Below the pieces are notes generated by a model. That model saw only the letters and a program-made list of their open reading frames with translations. It searched no databases and had not been told where the DNA came from. 64,000 nucleotides of DNA from Acidobacteriota bacterium (lineage in GTDB: Bacteria > Acidobacteriota > Vicinamibacteria > Vicinamibacterales > JAFNAJ01): positions 192,591 through 256,590 of the forward strand of contig JAHDVP010000003.1 of assembly GCA_023384575.1 (NCBI GenBank). Reading direction: 5' to 3'. The position numbers were made by a program, and so were the translations under genes. Of the stretch, positions 43,208 through 52,125 are shown in pieces; the first letter of the stretch is position 1, and every line of letters starts with the position of its first letter.

Positions 43208-44437
43208 GTGTCGGCCCCGCTCGCCGTCGCGCTCGACCGCATCTCGAAGCGCTACGTCCTCTATCGCCGCCGCGCCGGCGGCCTCAAAGACCGCCTCGTC
43301 TCGACCCTCAAGGGCCAGCGCGAAGAGCGTGAGGACCTCTGGGCGCTGCGCGCCGTCTCGCTCGACGTCGCCCGCGGCGAGACGCTCGCGCTCATCGGCC
43401 CGAACGGCTGCGGCAAGAGCACCCTGCTCCAGGTCGTCGCCGGCATCCTCGAGCCCGACGAGGGCCACGCCCAGGTCAGCGGCCGGGTGACGTCGCTGCT
43501 CGAGCTCGGTGCGGGCTTCAGCCCCGACCTGTCGGGCCGCGAGAACATCTACCTGAACGCGTCGCTCCACGGCCTCACCCGTGCCGACACGCACCGCGTC
43601 TTCGACGCGATCGTCGAGTTCGCCGAGCTCGCCCGCTTCATCGACATGCCCGTGCGCAACTACTCGTCGGGCATGTACATGCGCCTCGGCTTCGCCGTGG
43701 CCGTGCACCTCGATCCCGAGATCGTGCTCGTCGACGAGGCGTTCGCCGTGGGCGACGAGTCGTTCCAGCGCAAGTGCTTGCGCAAGCTGAAGGAGTTCCA
43801 GGAGCGGGGCCTCACCATCGTCATCGTGTCGCACGACCTTCTGCTCGTCGAGCGTGTCGCGACGCATGCCTGCCTGCTGATGAAGGGCGAGGTCGCAGCC
43901 ACGGGCCAGCCCGGCGAGGTGATCGCGCGCTACCACCAGCTCGCCGCGGCCGACGGCCAGGTGGCCGGCGAGATCCGCTGGGGCACGCGCGAGATCGTCA
44001 TCACGTCGGTGGCGATCGAGGACGAGGGGGGCCAGCCGCTGACGTCGCTGCGCACCGGCGAGGGTCTCTCCATCGTCATGCGCTACGAGGCGCGCGAACC
44101 GGTCGAGCGGCCGGTCTTCGGCCTCGCCATCTACCGTGACGACGGCGTGCACCTCACCGGGCCGAACACGCGCATGAACGGCTTCCCCATCGCCGGCGTG
44201 CACGGGCCGGGCAGCGTCCGCTACGACGTCGCCCGCCTGCCGCTGCTGCCCGGGCGCTACGTCGTGTCGGTCTCGGTCTACGACCACGACCTCGCGACGG
44301 CGTTCGATCATCGCGAGCGCGTCGCGACGTTCAGCGTGATCGAAGGCGGCACGCTCGAGCGCTTCGGTCTCTTCACCCTCGACGGCTCGTGGCGGCTCGA
44401 CCCCGCCGACGACCCAGCCTCACGGGCCGCGACGTGA
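43208..44437 (+). CDS. wzt: Polysaccharide ABC transporter ATP-binding protein with C-terminal glycan domain (Wzt-like)
   Basis: A 409-residue protein. The ABC domain has Walker A GPNGCGKST (64-72), the Wzt-type signature NYSSGMYMRLGFA and the Walker B segment EIVLVDEAFAVGD. From about residue 255 a beta-rich C-terminal domain (IVITSVAIEDEGGQPLTSLR to TLERFGLFTLDGSWRL) matches the Wzt C-terminal domain that recognises the end of an O-polysaccharide chain before export. The partner permease Wzm is not in the window. GTG at 43208 is at the inferred transcript start. It is coupled to the next glycosyltransferase by GTGA. Confidence 0.92.
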   Translation: MSAPLAVALDRISKRYVLYRRRAGGLKDRLVSTLKGQREEREDLWALRAVSLDVARGETLALIGPNGCGKSTLLQVVAGILEPDEGHAQVSGRVTSLLELGAGFSPDLSGRENIYLNASLHGLTRADTHRVFDAIVEFAELARFIDMPVRNYSSGMYMRLGFAVAVHLDPEIVLVDEAFAVGDESFQRKCLRKLKEFQERGLTIVIVSHDLLLVERVATHACLLMKGEVAATGQPGEVIARYHQLAAADGQVAGEIRWGTREIVITSVAIEDEGGQPLTSLRTGEGLSIVMRYEAREPVERPVFGLAIYRDDGVHLTGPNTRMNGFPIAGVHGPGSVRYDVARLPLLPGRYVVSVSVYDHDLATAFDHRERVATFSVIEGGTLERFGLFTLDGSWRLDPADDPASRAAT

Positions 44438-47400
44438 CCGAGCGCCCGGTGACCATCGTCAGGCACGGCTGGGCGTGGCCCGATGCCGCGACGACCGCGA
44501 CGCTCGGCGCCGCGGTCGCCGATGCCTTCGGCCCGGACACGCCAATCGTCGACGCGCGCGAGCGCGAGACGCGGCCGGTCGGCGGCGCTTCCCTCGTCAA
44601 CGCCGCCGTGCGTTCGAGCGCGAGCGCGATCGTCGTCGTCATCGAGGCGGGGGTCACGGTCGACGCGGACGGGTTGCGGCGCCTCTCCGCGGCCGCCACG
44701 GCCGGGTCGCTGGCCATCGCCGTCCTCGACACCGAGGCCGGCGCGGCCGGCGAGCCGTGGTTCAGTCCGCCAGCAGGCGACCTGCTGGTGGCCGTGCGCG
44801 ACGCGATGGCCGCCGGGGGACTGGCCCACGCCCAACGGGAGGCGACGACCCGCCCGCGGGCCTGGGCGCTCGCGCGGTCGACCTTCGACGCGCTCGGCGG
44901 CCTCGACGACGCCCTCTGGAACGTGGGTGAGGTCGACGACCTCGGTCGGCGCGCCCGCGCGCAGGGTGTGGACGTCGCGCGCGTGGCGTGCCGCGTCGCG
45001 TCACACGGGGATGCGTACCCCCTGCCCGACACCACGCGCGGCTTCCTCGCGGTGCGCAACGCGCTCATTTCTGCATGGCGCACCGAGCCGCGCGACTCGC
45101 TGGGCCGGACGCTCGCCACCGTGGCCGCGACGGCCATCGGCGACGCCTGGCGCGCGGCCGACATCGACGTCGCACGCTTTCGCTTCGGCGGCACGTGGGG
45201 CCGACGATCGCGCTTCGGACGCGCGCCCTCCCGGCCGGGCGCCGAGGGTGCGCCCTGGCCAGCCGACGAAGCGGGCACGCTGGCGCCCCTGCTCGCGCTC
45301 GACGCGTTTCTCGGACACGTGACGAGCACCACCCGCGTGGATCGCCACGCGCAGAGACGCGCGTCGGTCGAGGCGGGTCTCCCGCGCATGGTCGCGCCCG
45401 CGCGGGCGTGGCCGGCCCTGCCTCCGACGCCGCTCGTCTCCGTGGTCGTCGTCAACTGGAACGGTCGTGAACACCTCGAGGCGTGTTTCGGCTCCATCAT
45501 CGCGAGCGACTACCCGCGCGATCGGCTCGACGTCATCTGCGTCGACAACGGATCGACCGACGGGTCGCGCGAACTCCTCGCCGGGCGGTTTCCCGACGTG
45601 CGCGTCGTGGCGCTCGACGAGAACCGGGGCTTCACCGGGGGCAACAACGCCGGAGTCGCCGTCGCGCGCGGCGACGTCTTCGTGTTCCTCAACAACGACA
45701 TGCGCATCGCGCCCGACGCCATCTCGAGGCTCGTCGGCGCGCTCGACGATCGCACGGTGGCGGTCTCGGCACGCGTGCTCGACTGGAACGGGCGCCGAAT
45801 CGACTTCGTTCGCGGCACCGTCAACTTCGAGGCGCGCGGGTTCCAGGAACGCTACGGCGAGACCGACCGGCCCGAGTGGACGGTCGTCGCCGACAGCTTC
45901 TTCCCGAACGGGGGGGCGTTCGCGGTCACGCGCGCGGCCTACGACGCGGCCGGGGGCTTCGACCCCGGCTTCTTCGCCTACTACGACGACGTCGACCTCG
46001 GGTGGCGGCTGCGGCTCGCCGGCGGCCGCGTGCGCGTGGCGCGCGAGGCGGTCGTCTACCACCGGCACGGCGCGACGTCGAGCCGGCAGCCAGCCGGGCA
46101 GAAGCGGTTCCTCATGGAACGCAACGCCCTCTGGACGGCGATGAAGAACTACGGCGACGCCGCGCTCGACCGCGTGCTGGGGCCGATGCTGTTGCTCGCC
46201 GTGAGGCGCCTCGTGGCAGAGGTCGAACTCGTCGCCGGCGGGCTCGACGCGTCGCTCGCGCCGTGGCTCGCCCCGGATCGCGCCGGGCGCGGGCGCCCGA
46301 CGACCGCGACGCTGCTCTACGGCGCGGCGGCGCCGACACCCGGGGGCCGGCGGGTCGCGCGCCGCGTGCCCATCGAGTCGCTCGCGGCGGCAGGCACCGC
46401 GCTCGCCTCGCTGCCAGGGATCATCGCCGCGCGCGAGGCGGTGCAGTCTCGACGGGTCGCCGACGACCGCGACGTGCTGTCGCATCTCGGGCGGCCGCTC
46501 GACTACACCGCGGGCATCGGCACGTCGATGGCCGCGCACGACGCGCTCGTCGAGCGGCTCGGCCTCGGCACGCTCCTGCCTCGCCGGCCCGTCGTCCTGC
46601 TCGTCACGCACGAGCCCTTGCGCGGGCACCTGTCGGGCCCGGGCGTCCGCGTCGTCGAGATGGCCCGGGCGCTGACCGACGTCGCGACGCCGCTCGTCGC
46701 CACGCCGCATGCGCCGGAGATGGCCGACCCAGAGGTCTCGATCGTCGGGTTCGATCCGAACGCGGCCACCTCGCTGCGCCGCCTCGCCGAGCAGGCCGAC
46801 GTCATCGTCGTGCAGGGCTTCATGCTCGCGCGCTTCCCCTTCCTCGGCACCATCGGCGCGCGGCTCGTCGTCGACCTGTATTGCCCCTTCACGATCGAAC
46901 ACCTCCAGATGAAGACGGCATCGCTCGGTCCGGGCGACGCGGTTGCATTCGAAGAGTTCGCACACGAGGCGGCCGCAGTGCTCGACGTGCAGAACGACCA
47001 GCTCGGCGAGGGCGACTTCTTCTTGTGCGCGAGCGAGCGCCAGCGCGACTTCTGGCTGGGCGCCCTGCACACGGCCGGCCGGGTCAACGCCCGCACCTAC
47101 GCCGACGACGAGACGTTGCGCGCGCTCGTCGACGTGGTGCCCTTCGGCCTGCCGGCGATGCCCGTCGAGGAAGCCGCGCGCCGCGCGGCCGGCGGCGCCG
47201 CCGTGAGGACGGGTGCCCGGCCGGGCATCGGCGCCAACGACCGCGTCCTGCTCTGGGCCGGGTCGGTGCTCGACTGGCAGGATCCGCAGACCCTGGTGCG
47301 CGCGGTGGCCCGGCTGGCGTCGCGTCGTGCCGACGTGAAACTGTTCTTCATGGGCACGCGGCACCCGAACCCCGAGGTGCCGCCGATGCGGGCCGTCGAG

Positions 47401-48024
47401 GAGAGCCGGGCGATCGCGCGCGACCTCGGCGTGCTCGACACGCACGTCTTCTTCAACGACTGGGTGCGCTACGACGAACGTGCCGTTTACCTCGCCGAAG
47501 CCGACCTCGGCGTCAGCACGCACCGCGATCACCTCGAGACGCGCTACGCCTTCCGCACGCGCATGCTCGACTACCTCTGGGCGCGCCTCCCCATCGTGTG
47601 CAGCGACGGCGACTACTTCGCGTCGCTCGTCCGCGACCGTGAGCTCGGGCTGGTCGTGCCACCCGGCGACGCAGGGGCGCTCGCGGCGGCCATCGAACGA
47701 CTGCTTGACGACCGGGCACTCGCCGATCGGTGCCGGGCCGCGCTCGCCGAGGTGTCACGCGAGTTCGAGTGGCGCCGGGTCGTCGCGCCCCTTCGCCGGT
47801 ACCTCGCCGCCCCCTGGTTCGCGGCCGACCGGGCGACGCGGCTGAAGACGACGCACGAGCGCCTGGCGCGAGGGTTCCGTCTGACGAAGTGGGCGAAGCG
47901 GACGGCGTTGTCGCTCGGCGCGACCGAGGGTCAGATCGAGGAAGTGAAGCAGTGGCGGCTGGTGCGCGCGGCGATGGGACTGCGCAACCGGGTCGCGCTC
48001 GCCCGCGCGAAGCGCCGCGAATGA
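44434..48024 (+). CDS. Three-domain glycosyltransferase (degenerate GT-A, GT2, GT4)
   Basis: A 1,196-residue protein. Residues 1 to about 290 resemble a GT-A fold that lost its catalytic part (GGLDDALWNVGEVDDLGRRA looks like a GT2 C-terminal motif). Residues 332-640 are an intact GT2 domain with SVVVVNWNGREHLEACFGSI, LNNDM and GGFDPGFFAYYDDVDLGWRL. From about 719 to 1130 is a GT4 domain with LLVTHEPLRGHLSGPGVRVV, LLWAGSVLDWQDPQTLV and YLWARLPIVCSDGDYF. It probably adds at least two sugars to a growing glycan at the cytoplasmic side. It overlaps wzt by four bases, which suggests the two products work on the same polymer. Confidence 0.85.
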   Translation: MTERPVTIVRHGWAWPDAATTATLGAAVADAFGPDTPIVDARERETRPVGGASLVNAAVRSSASAIVVVIEAGVTVDADGLRRLSAAATAGSLAIAVLDTEAGAAGEPWFSPPAGDLLVAVRDAMAAGGLAHAQREATTRPRAWALARSTFDALGGLDDALWNVGEVDDLGRRARAQGVDVARVACRVASHGDAYPLPDTTRGFLAVRNALISAWRTEPRDSLGRTLATVAATAIGDAWRAADIDVARFRFGGTWGRRSRFGRAPSRPGAEGAPWPADEAGTLAPLLALDAFLGHVTSTTRVDRHAQRRASVEAGLPRMVAPARAWPALPPTPLVSVVVVNWNGREHLEACFGSIIASDYPRDRLDVICVDNGSTDGSRELLAGRFPDVRVVALDENRGFTGGNNAGVAVARGDVFVFLNNDMRIAPDAISRLVGALDDRTVAVSARVLDWNGRRIDFVRGTVNFEARGFQERYGETDRPEWTVVADSFFPNGGAFAVTRAAYDAAGGFDPGFFAYYDDVDLGWRLRLAGGRVRVAREAVVYHRHGATSSRQPAGQKRFLMERNALWTAMKNYGDAALDRVLGPMLLLAVRRLVAEVELVAGGLDASLAPWLAPDRAGRGRPTTATLLYGAAAPTPGGRRVARRVPIESLAAAGTALASLPGIIAAREAVQSRRVADDRDVLSHLGRPLDYTAGIGTSMAAHDALVERLGLGTLLPRRPVVLLVTHEPLRGHLSGPGVRVVEMARALTDVATPLVATPHAPEMADPEVSIVGFDPNAATSLRRLAEQADVIVVQGFMLARFPFLGTIGARLVVDLYCPFTIEHLQMKTASLGPGDAVAFEEFAHEAAAVLDVQNDQLGEGDFFLCASERQRDFWLGALHTAGRVNARTYADDETLRALVDVVPFGLPAMPVEEAARRAAGGAAVRTGARPGIGANDRVLLWAGSVLDWQDPQTLVRAVARLASRRADVKLFFMGTRHPNPEVPPMRAVEESRAIARDLGVLDTHVFFNDWVRYDERAVYLAEADLGVSTHRDHLETRYAFRTRMLDYLWARLPIVCSDGDYFASLVRDRELGLVVPPGDAGALAAAIERLLDDRALADRCRAALAEVSREFEWRRVVAPLRRYLAAPWFAADRATRLKTTHERLARGFRLTKWAKRTALSLGATEGQIEEVKQWRLVRAAMGLRNRVALARAKRRE

Positions 48025-48055
48025 CTCGGTGGGTCGATCGATCCGGATGAAGGGC

Positions 48056-48074
48056 CTCGCGAATGCGTCGCGAG
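48056..48074. terminator. Candidate bidirectional terminator
   Basis: CTCGCGA (48056-48062) and TCGCGAG (48068-48074) form a seven-pair hairpin with loop ATGCG in the 54-base gap between convergent genes. It lacks a T-tract. Confidence 0.4.
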
Positions 48075-48078
48075 CTCG

Positions 48079-49713
48079 CTACCGCACGCGCTCCACGCCG
48101 GCCGGCGTCAACACGAACACTGCGCTCGCGGCCGGCACCACGACCTCCATCGACGCGTAGCGCCCGTAGCGATCGGGCGGCCCCTCGACGACGCGGCCGG
48201 CTTCGGACACGGCCGCCGTCGGCAGCACCTCTCGACGCCCGTCACGGCCCGTGACGCGCAGGCGGCCGTCGGAGGTCGCGCCCGCGCGAACGGGCGTTTC
48301 ATCGAAGCGGTTGACGAAGTAGACCGACGCCACCCTCAGCGGCTGGCTGGCCGGCGTCGCGTGATACACCAGCGCCTCGGCGACGCCGTTCCTCAGCATG
48401 TAGGCGCCGCGGTAGCTGTCGGGCACGGCGGCGAGGACGACATCCGTGCCCGCCGGCACCGTCTGCAACTGGACGGCGAGCTGCCCGGAGAGGCTGGCGG
48501 TGGCCTCCCCGGCGGCCTGCCACCGTGTCGCCGTTCGGTGCGTGGCGGCTGCCGACAGGCACGCCAGCACGGCCAGACCGGCCACCCACGCTCTCGACGC
48601 GCGGGCCAGCGCCCCCGCGAGCACGAGCGCGAGCCCGATGCCCGGGAGGTAGAGCAGCCGGTCGTTGAACGTGGTCGTGAACGAGATCGGCAGCATGAAG
48701 ACCGGCAGCAGCGCCGCAGCGAGCCACCATGCGCCGCACGAGACGGCGGCCGAGGCACGGGCCGTCCAGGCCACTCGCGAGAGCAGCACGACGACGCCGA
48801 AGACGAAGACGGCAACCGCCGCTTGGCCGACGCGCTGTTCGAGGAGCGCGTCGAACCCCTCGAGCGGCGGCACCACGAGGTACGCGACGTGCCGCAAGGC
48901 GCGGCCGAGCGACCCGAGCGACGGCACGACTGCCGCCTCACCGTACCCTCCGACGAACGCGCCGAGCGCGAAGCGGCGCAGGCCGAGGTACGCCAGGCCG
49001 ACGATCGCAAACGGCACGAGCAGGCGCGCTCGTTCTCGTATCGACGTCCGGGCAGCGTCCGGGCCACGCCAGGCGAGCAGCGCGAGAGGCAGGGCGAGCG
49101 TCGATTCCTTTGCGAGGAGCGACAGCCCCCACAACACCGCTGCCCCGGCGGCCGGCGGCACCCATGCGCGGCCGGCCGCGCGGCCCGCAGGTACGTCAAC
49201 GGGTGTTGCGCGCAGGGCGGCCAGCCAGGCCACCAGCATCGCCACCGCGAGCGCGGCGGCAAGCAGGTCTGGCCGGCACGACACCCAGGCGACGGCCTCG
49301 ACGCGCCGCGGGAAGGCGGCAAAGAGCACCACCGCCAGCGTGGCGCCGGTCACCGCTCCCCGGCTCCCGGCACACCGGACGCCAAGCCGCCAGATCCCGA
49401 GGGCAACGGCCGCGTGCAGCAGCACCTGGGAGGCATGCATCGCGAAGGCGGCATCACGCCAGACCCGGGTCTCGATCCAGAGCGAGGCGAACGCGAGCGG
49501 ACGATAGAACGTCGTGGTGGCATCGCCGGCGCCCATGAAGGCGCCGCGCAGGAAAGCGGCGAGACCCTGCGCGTCGTCGCGGTACCTCGCGGCGAAGAAG
49601 AAATCGTCGGCGACGAAACCGGACGAGAGCGCGGGCCACATCGGCAGAACGGCCGCCACCACGACGATGGCGGCCGCACCCAACACCGGTCGCGACACTC
49701 GACGCGAGAACAC
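48079..49713 (-). CDS. GT-C-like polytopic membrane protein
   Basis: A 544-residue protein with roughly ten to twelve hydrophobic helices and a C-terminal soluble domain from about residue 410. The first periplasmic loop carries an acidic pair in ALSSGFVADDFFFAARY, as in GT-C glycosyltransferases that use lipid-linked sugars. A later block, FTTTFNDRLLYLPGIGLALV, resembles those of bacterial O-mannosyltransferase-like proteins. It is likely to move a sugar from a lipid carrier on the outer face. The acceptor is unknown. The start is a GTG at 49713; it is divergent from the next gene across a heptamer array. Confidence 0.7.
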   Translation of the reverse strand: MFSRRVSRPVLGAAAIVVVAAVLPMWPALSSGFVADDFFFAARYRDDAQGLAAFLRGAFMGAGDATTTFYRPLAFASLWIETRVWRDAAFAMHASQVLLHAAVALGIWRLGVRCAGSRGAVTGATLAVVLFAAFPRRVEAVAWVSCRPDLLAAALAVAMLVAWLAALRATPVDVPAGRAAGRAWVPPAAGAAVLWGLSLLAKESTLALPLALLAWRGPDAARTSIRERARLLVPFAIVGLAYLGLRRFALGAFVGGYGEAAVVPSLGSLGRALRHVAYLVVPPLEGFDALLEQRVGQAAVAVFVFGVVVLLSRVAWTARASAAVSCGAWWLAAALLPVFMLPISFTTTFNDRLLYLPGIGLALVLAGALARASRAWVAGLAVLACLSAAATHRTATRWQAAGEATASLSGQLAVQLQTVPAGTDVVLAAVPDSYRGAYMLRNGVAEALVYHATPASQPLRVASVYFVNRFDETPVRAGATSDGRLRVTGRDGRREVLPTAAVSEAGRVVEGPPDRYGRYASMEVVVPAASAVFVLTPAGVERVR

Positions 49714-49732
49714 GCGCGCATTCTACTGCTCT

Positions 49733-49779
49733 TGGGTTCTGGGTTCTGGGTTCTGGGTTCTGGGTTCTGGGTTCTGGGT
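49733..49779. repeat. Perfect TGGGTTC heptamer array
   Basis: Six exact tandem copies of TGGGTTC occupy 49733-49774, followed by a partial copy. This is the most regular of the heptamer arrays and lies in an 83-base divergent spacer, covering the region where the -35 box of the rightward promoter would be. Confidence 0.9.
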
Positions 49780-49784
49780 GAGGG

Positions 49785-49790
49785 TAAGAT
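49785..49790 (+). promoter_or_regulatory. -10 box before the GT2 gene, GTG at about +1
   Basis: TAAGAT ends seven bases before the GTG start at 49797. The start codon would therefore coincide with the 5' end of the transcript. The heptamer array takes the place of a -35 element. Confidence 0.4.
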
Positions 49791-49796
49791 GGCGGC

Positions 49797-50963
49797 GTGC
49801 CGCCTTCGTCCGACGAGTCGATAGAAATCTCCGTTGTCATGCCGTGCCTCAACGAAGAGGCCACCATCGGCGCGTGCATCACCCGCGCTCAGGAGGGCCT
49901 CGCCCGTCTCGGCCTGCCGTGGGAGATCGTGGTCGCCGACAACGGGTCGACGGATCGCTCGAGAGAGATTGCCAGGTCGATGGGCGCGCGGGTGGTGCCG
50001 GTCCCCGTGAAGGGGTACGGTCAGGCCTACCGCGGGGGCATCGCCACCGCCCGGGGGCGCATCGTGGTGATGGGTGATTCCGACGACACCTACGATTTCT
50101 CGAAGCTCGATCAACTCGTGGCGCCGCTCGGTAGCGGGGCCGACCTGGTCCTCGGGTCGCGCCTCAAGGGCGACATCACCCCCGGCGCGATGCCCTGGCT
50201 GCATCGCTACGTGGGCAACCCGCTGCTCTCGGCGCTGCTCAACTTCATCTACCGCACCCGCATTTCCGACACGCACAGCGGCTTTCGTGCCTTCCGCCGC
50301 GAGGCGTATCTCGCGCTCGGCCTCAAGTCGACGGGCATGGAGTTCGCCTCAGAGATGCTGATTGTCGCTGCGCGCGCCGGCTGGAAGATTGCCGAGGTGC
50401 CGATTGCCTACCTGCCGCGGGCGGGCGAATCGAAGCTGCGGACGTTCCGCGACGGGTGGCGTCACCTGCGCCTCCTGCTGCTCTACAGCCCGACGCACCT
50501 CTTCACCGTGCCCGGCCTGGTGATGGTGGCTGCCGGTCTCGCCATCGAGCTCGTGCTCGTCCGGGGGCCGCTCGTCGTCGCCGGGCAATTCATCGACTTC
50601 CACTACATGTTCGTCGGCGCCCTGCTCGCGAGCCTCGGGACGCAGGTCGTCCTGCTCGGCACGTTCGCCAAGGCGTGGAACGACATGCCGAGGTGGTTCA
50701 CGCTCGAGCGCGGCCTCGTTGCCGGCGGCGGGGCCGTCGCGGCCGGGTTCCTCGTCAACCTCGCGATCCTGGTCCAATGGCTCGTGGCGGGGTTCGGGCC
50801 CGCTGGAGCCGTGCGACCGGCCATTCTGGGGCTCACGCTGATTGTCATCGGCGCGCAGCTCGCGTTCGCGTCGTTCTACCTCGACCTGCTTCGCGCGGCC
50901 CGCGAGGATGCCGCGCTGCCGGCCCAGTCGTCCGGCGCCGAGCACACCTTCGATCGTGACTGA
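49797..50963 (+). CDS. GT2 glycosyltransferase with C-terminal membrane helices
   Basis: A 388-residue dolichyl-phosphate-sugar-synthase-like GT2. The catalytic domain has ISVVMPCLNEEATIGACITR, the metal motif MGDSDDTYDF and LKGDITPGAMPWLHRYVGNP with HSGFRAFRREAY. About four helices follow residue 230. Such enzymes attach a sugar to a polyprenyl phosphate, supplying GT-C transferases like those on either side. The start is GTG at 49797, since an overlapping ATG upstream is out of frame. It overlaps the next gene by eight bases. Confidence 0.88.
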   Translation: MPPSSDESIEISVVMPCLNEEATIGACITRAQEGLARLGLPWEIVVADNGSTDRSREIARSMGARVVPVPVKGYGQAYRGGIATARGRIVVMGDSDDTYDFSKLDQLVAPLGSGADLVLGSRLKGDITPGAMPWLHRYVGNPLLSALLNFIYRTRISDTHSGFRAFRREAYLALGLKSTGMEFASEMLIVAARAGWKIAEVPIAYLPRAGESKLRTFRDGWRHLRLLLLYSPTHLFTVPGLVMVAAGLAIELVLVRGPLVVAGQFIDFHYMFVGALLASLGTQVVLLGTFAKAWNDMPRWFTLERGLVAGGGAVAAGFLVNLAILVQWLVAGFGPAGAVRPAILGLTLIVIGAQLAFASFYLDLLRAAREDAALPAQSSGAEHTFDRD

Positions 50964-51927
50964 CCCTGCGCCACCCGTCAGCGTCATCGTCGCGGCCCGT
51001 GACGCCGAGGCGACTCTGGGCGCCTGCCTCGCCTCGCTTCGCGCCCTCGACTACCCGCACGTCGAGCTGGTCGTGGCCGACGACGGGTCGATGGACGACA
51101 CGGTGTCGGTGGCCCGCAACGGAGGGGCGCGGGTGGTCGACGCGCACGGCCTGGGACCGTCGGCCGCACGCAACCAGGCGGTGGCATCGAGCACGGCCGG
51201 CGTCGTCGCGTTCACCGACGCCGACTGCACGGTGCCGCCCGAGTGGCTGCGGCTGCTCGTCGGGGCGCTCGAGGCGCCGGCCGTCGTCTCGGCGGGCGGC
51301 CCGCAACGCAACGTGTTCGCCGGCGCCGCCGGTGGCGACAACGCCGCCATCGAGGCGTTCTTCCGCCTGGCGTCGGTCGTGGCCGAGTACACCCGCCACG
51401 ACGACCGGCCGCGGATCGTCGCGCACAACGCCAGCTGCAACAGCGCCTACCGCCGCGACGCGTTCCTCGAGGTCGGCGGCTTCGCCGAGGGCCTATGGCC
51501 CGGCGAGGACGTCGACCTCGACCATCGGCTCGCGAAGCGCGGGCATCGCGCGGTCTACGTGCCGGGCGCCTTCGTCTGGCACCACCGGCAGGGCGGGCTC
51601 CCGTGGTTGCGCCGGATGATGCGCCGGTACGGCTGGGCGCAGGGCGAACTCGTCCGCCGCCACGGGCCGTTCCGGCCGCTGCACGCCACGCCGGTCGTGA
51701 TGGCGCTGGCCGTCGCGGCGCAGGGACTGCTCGCCGTCCCGGCCGCGCGGGCGGGGGTGATCGCACTCGACGCGGCCGCTGCCGCCGCAACGCTCGCCAT
51801 GCTCGCGCGGGCGGCGCCACCCCGGCTGTGGCTGCCCGTCGTGCGCGCCGCCGCCTGGAGCGTCGTCGAGTGGAACCTCGGGTACGCGTCGGGACTACGA
51901 CGGAGGCGGGGATGCCCCCCCTGCTGA
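50956..51927 (+). CDS. GT2 glycosyltransferase
   Basis: A 323-residue GT2 enzyme. It opens VSVIVAARDAEATLGACLAS, with the nucleotide-binding ADDGSMDDTV, metal motif TDADCTVPPEW and acceptor-side block GGFAEGLWPGEDVDLDHRLA. A hydrophobic C-terminal segment suggests membrane association. GTG at 50956 is used because the conserved fold starts directly after it; it overlaps the preceding gene. It is one of several enzymes that extend the glycan. Confidence 0.88.
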   Translation: MTDPAPPVSVIVAARDAEATLGACLASLRALDYPHVELVVADDGSMDDTVSVARNGGARVVDAHGLGPSAARNQAVASSTAGVVAFTDADCTVPPEWLRLLVGALEAPAVVSAGGPQRNVFAGAAGGDNAAIEAFFRLASVVAEYTRHDDRPRIVAHNASCNSAYRRDAFLEVGGFAEGLWPGEDVDLDHRLAKRGHRAVYVPGAFVWHHRQGGLPWLRRMMRRYGWAQGELVRRHGPFRPLHATPVVMALAVAAQGLLAVPAARAGVIALDAAAAAATLAMLARAAPPRLWLPVVRAAAWSVVEWNLGYASGLRRRRGCPPC

Positions 51928-52125
51928 GGCTGCCCCGCGGCGTCGGAACCCGGGGCCCCCGTGACGGCGGCCCACGCCGGCGCGCGACCGGGGAAGCACG
52001 CCGGGCACTGCACTTGACGGCCGAATTGGACGATACTGGTTGATGGAATGTGGGTTTCACCCTCCCTGCGGTAGTCGCCGGGCCGAGCACCTGCCCGTCA
52101 ACCTCGTTACTGAAGCCTCCTCCCC

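Noticed and set aside
45001..47532. An 843-codon minus-strand frame inside the large glycosyltransferase
   Set aside because: It has arginine/histidine-rich, domain-free sequence, whereas the plus-strand frame has clear GT2 and GT4 motifs.
51928..52125. A promoter with TTGACG at 52014 before the hydrolase gene
   Set aside because: No -10 box occurs at 16-19 bases; the nearest candidate, GATACT, is only 12 bases away.
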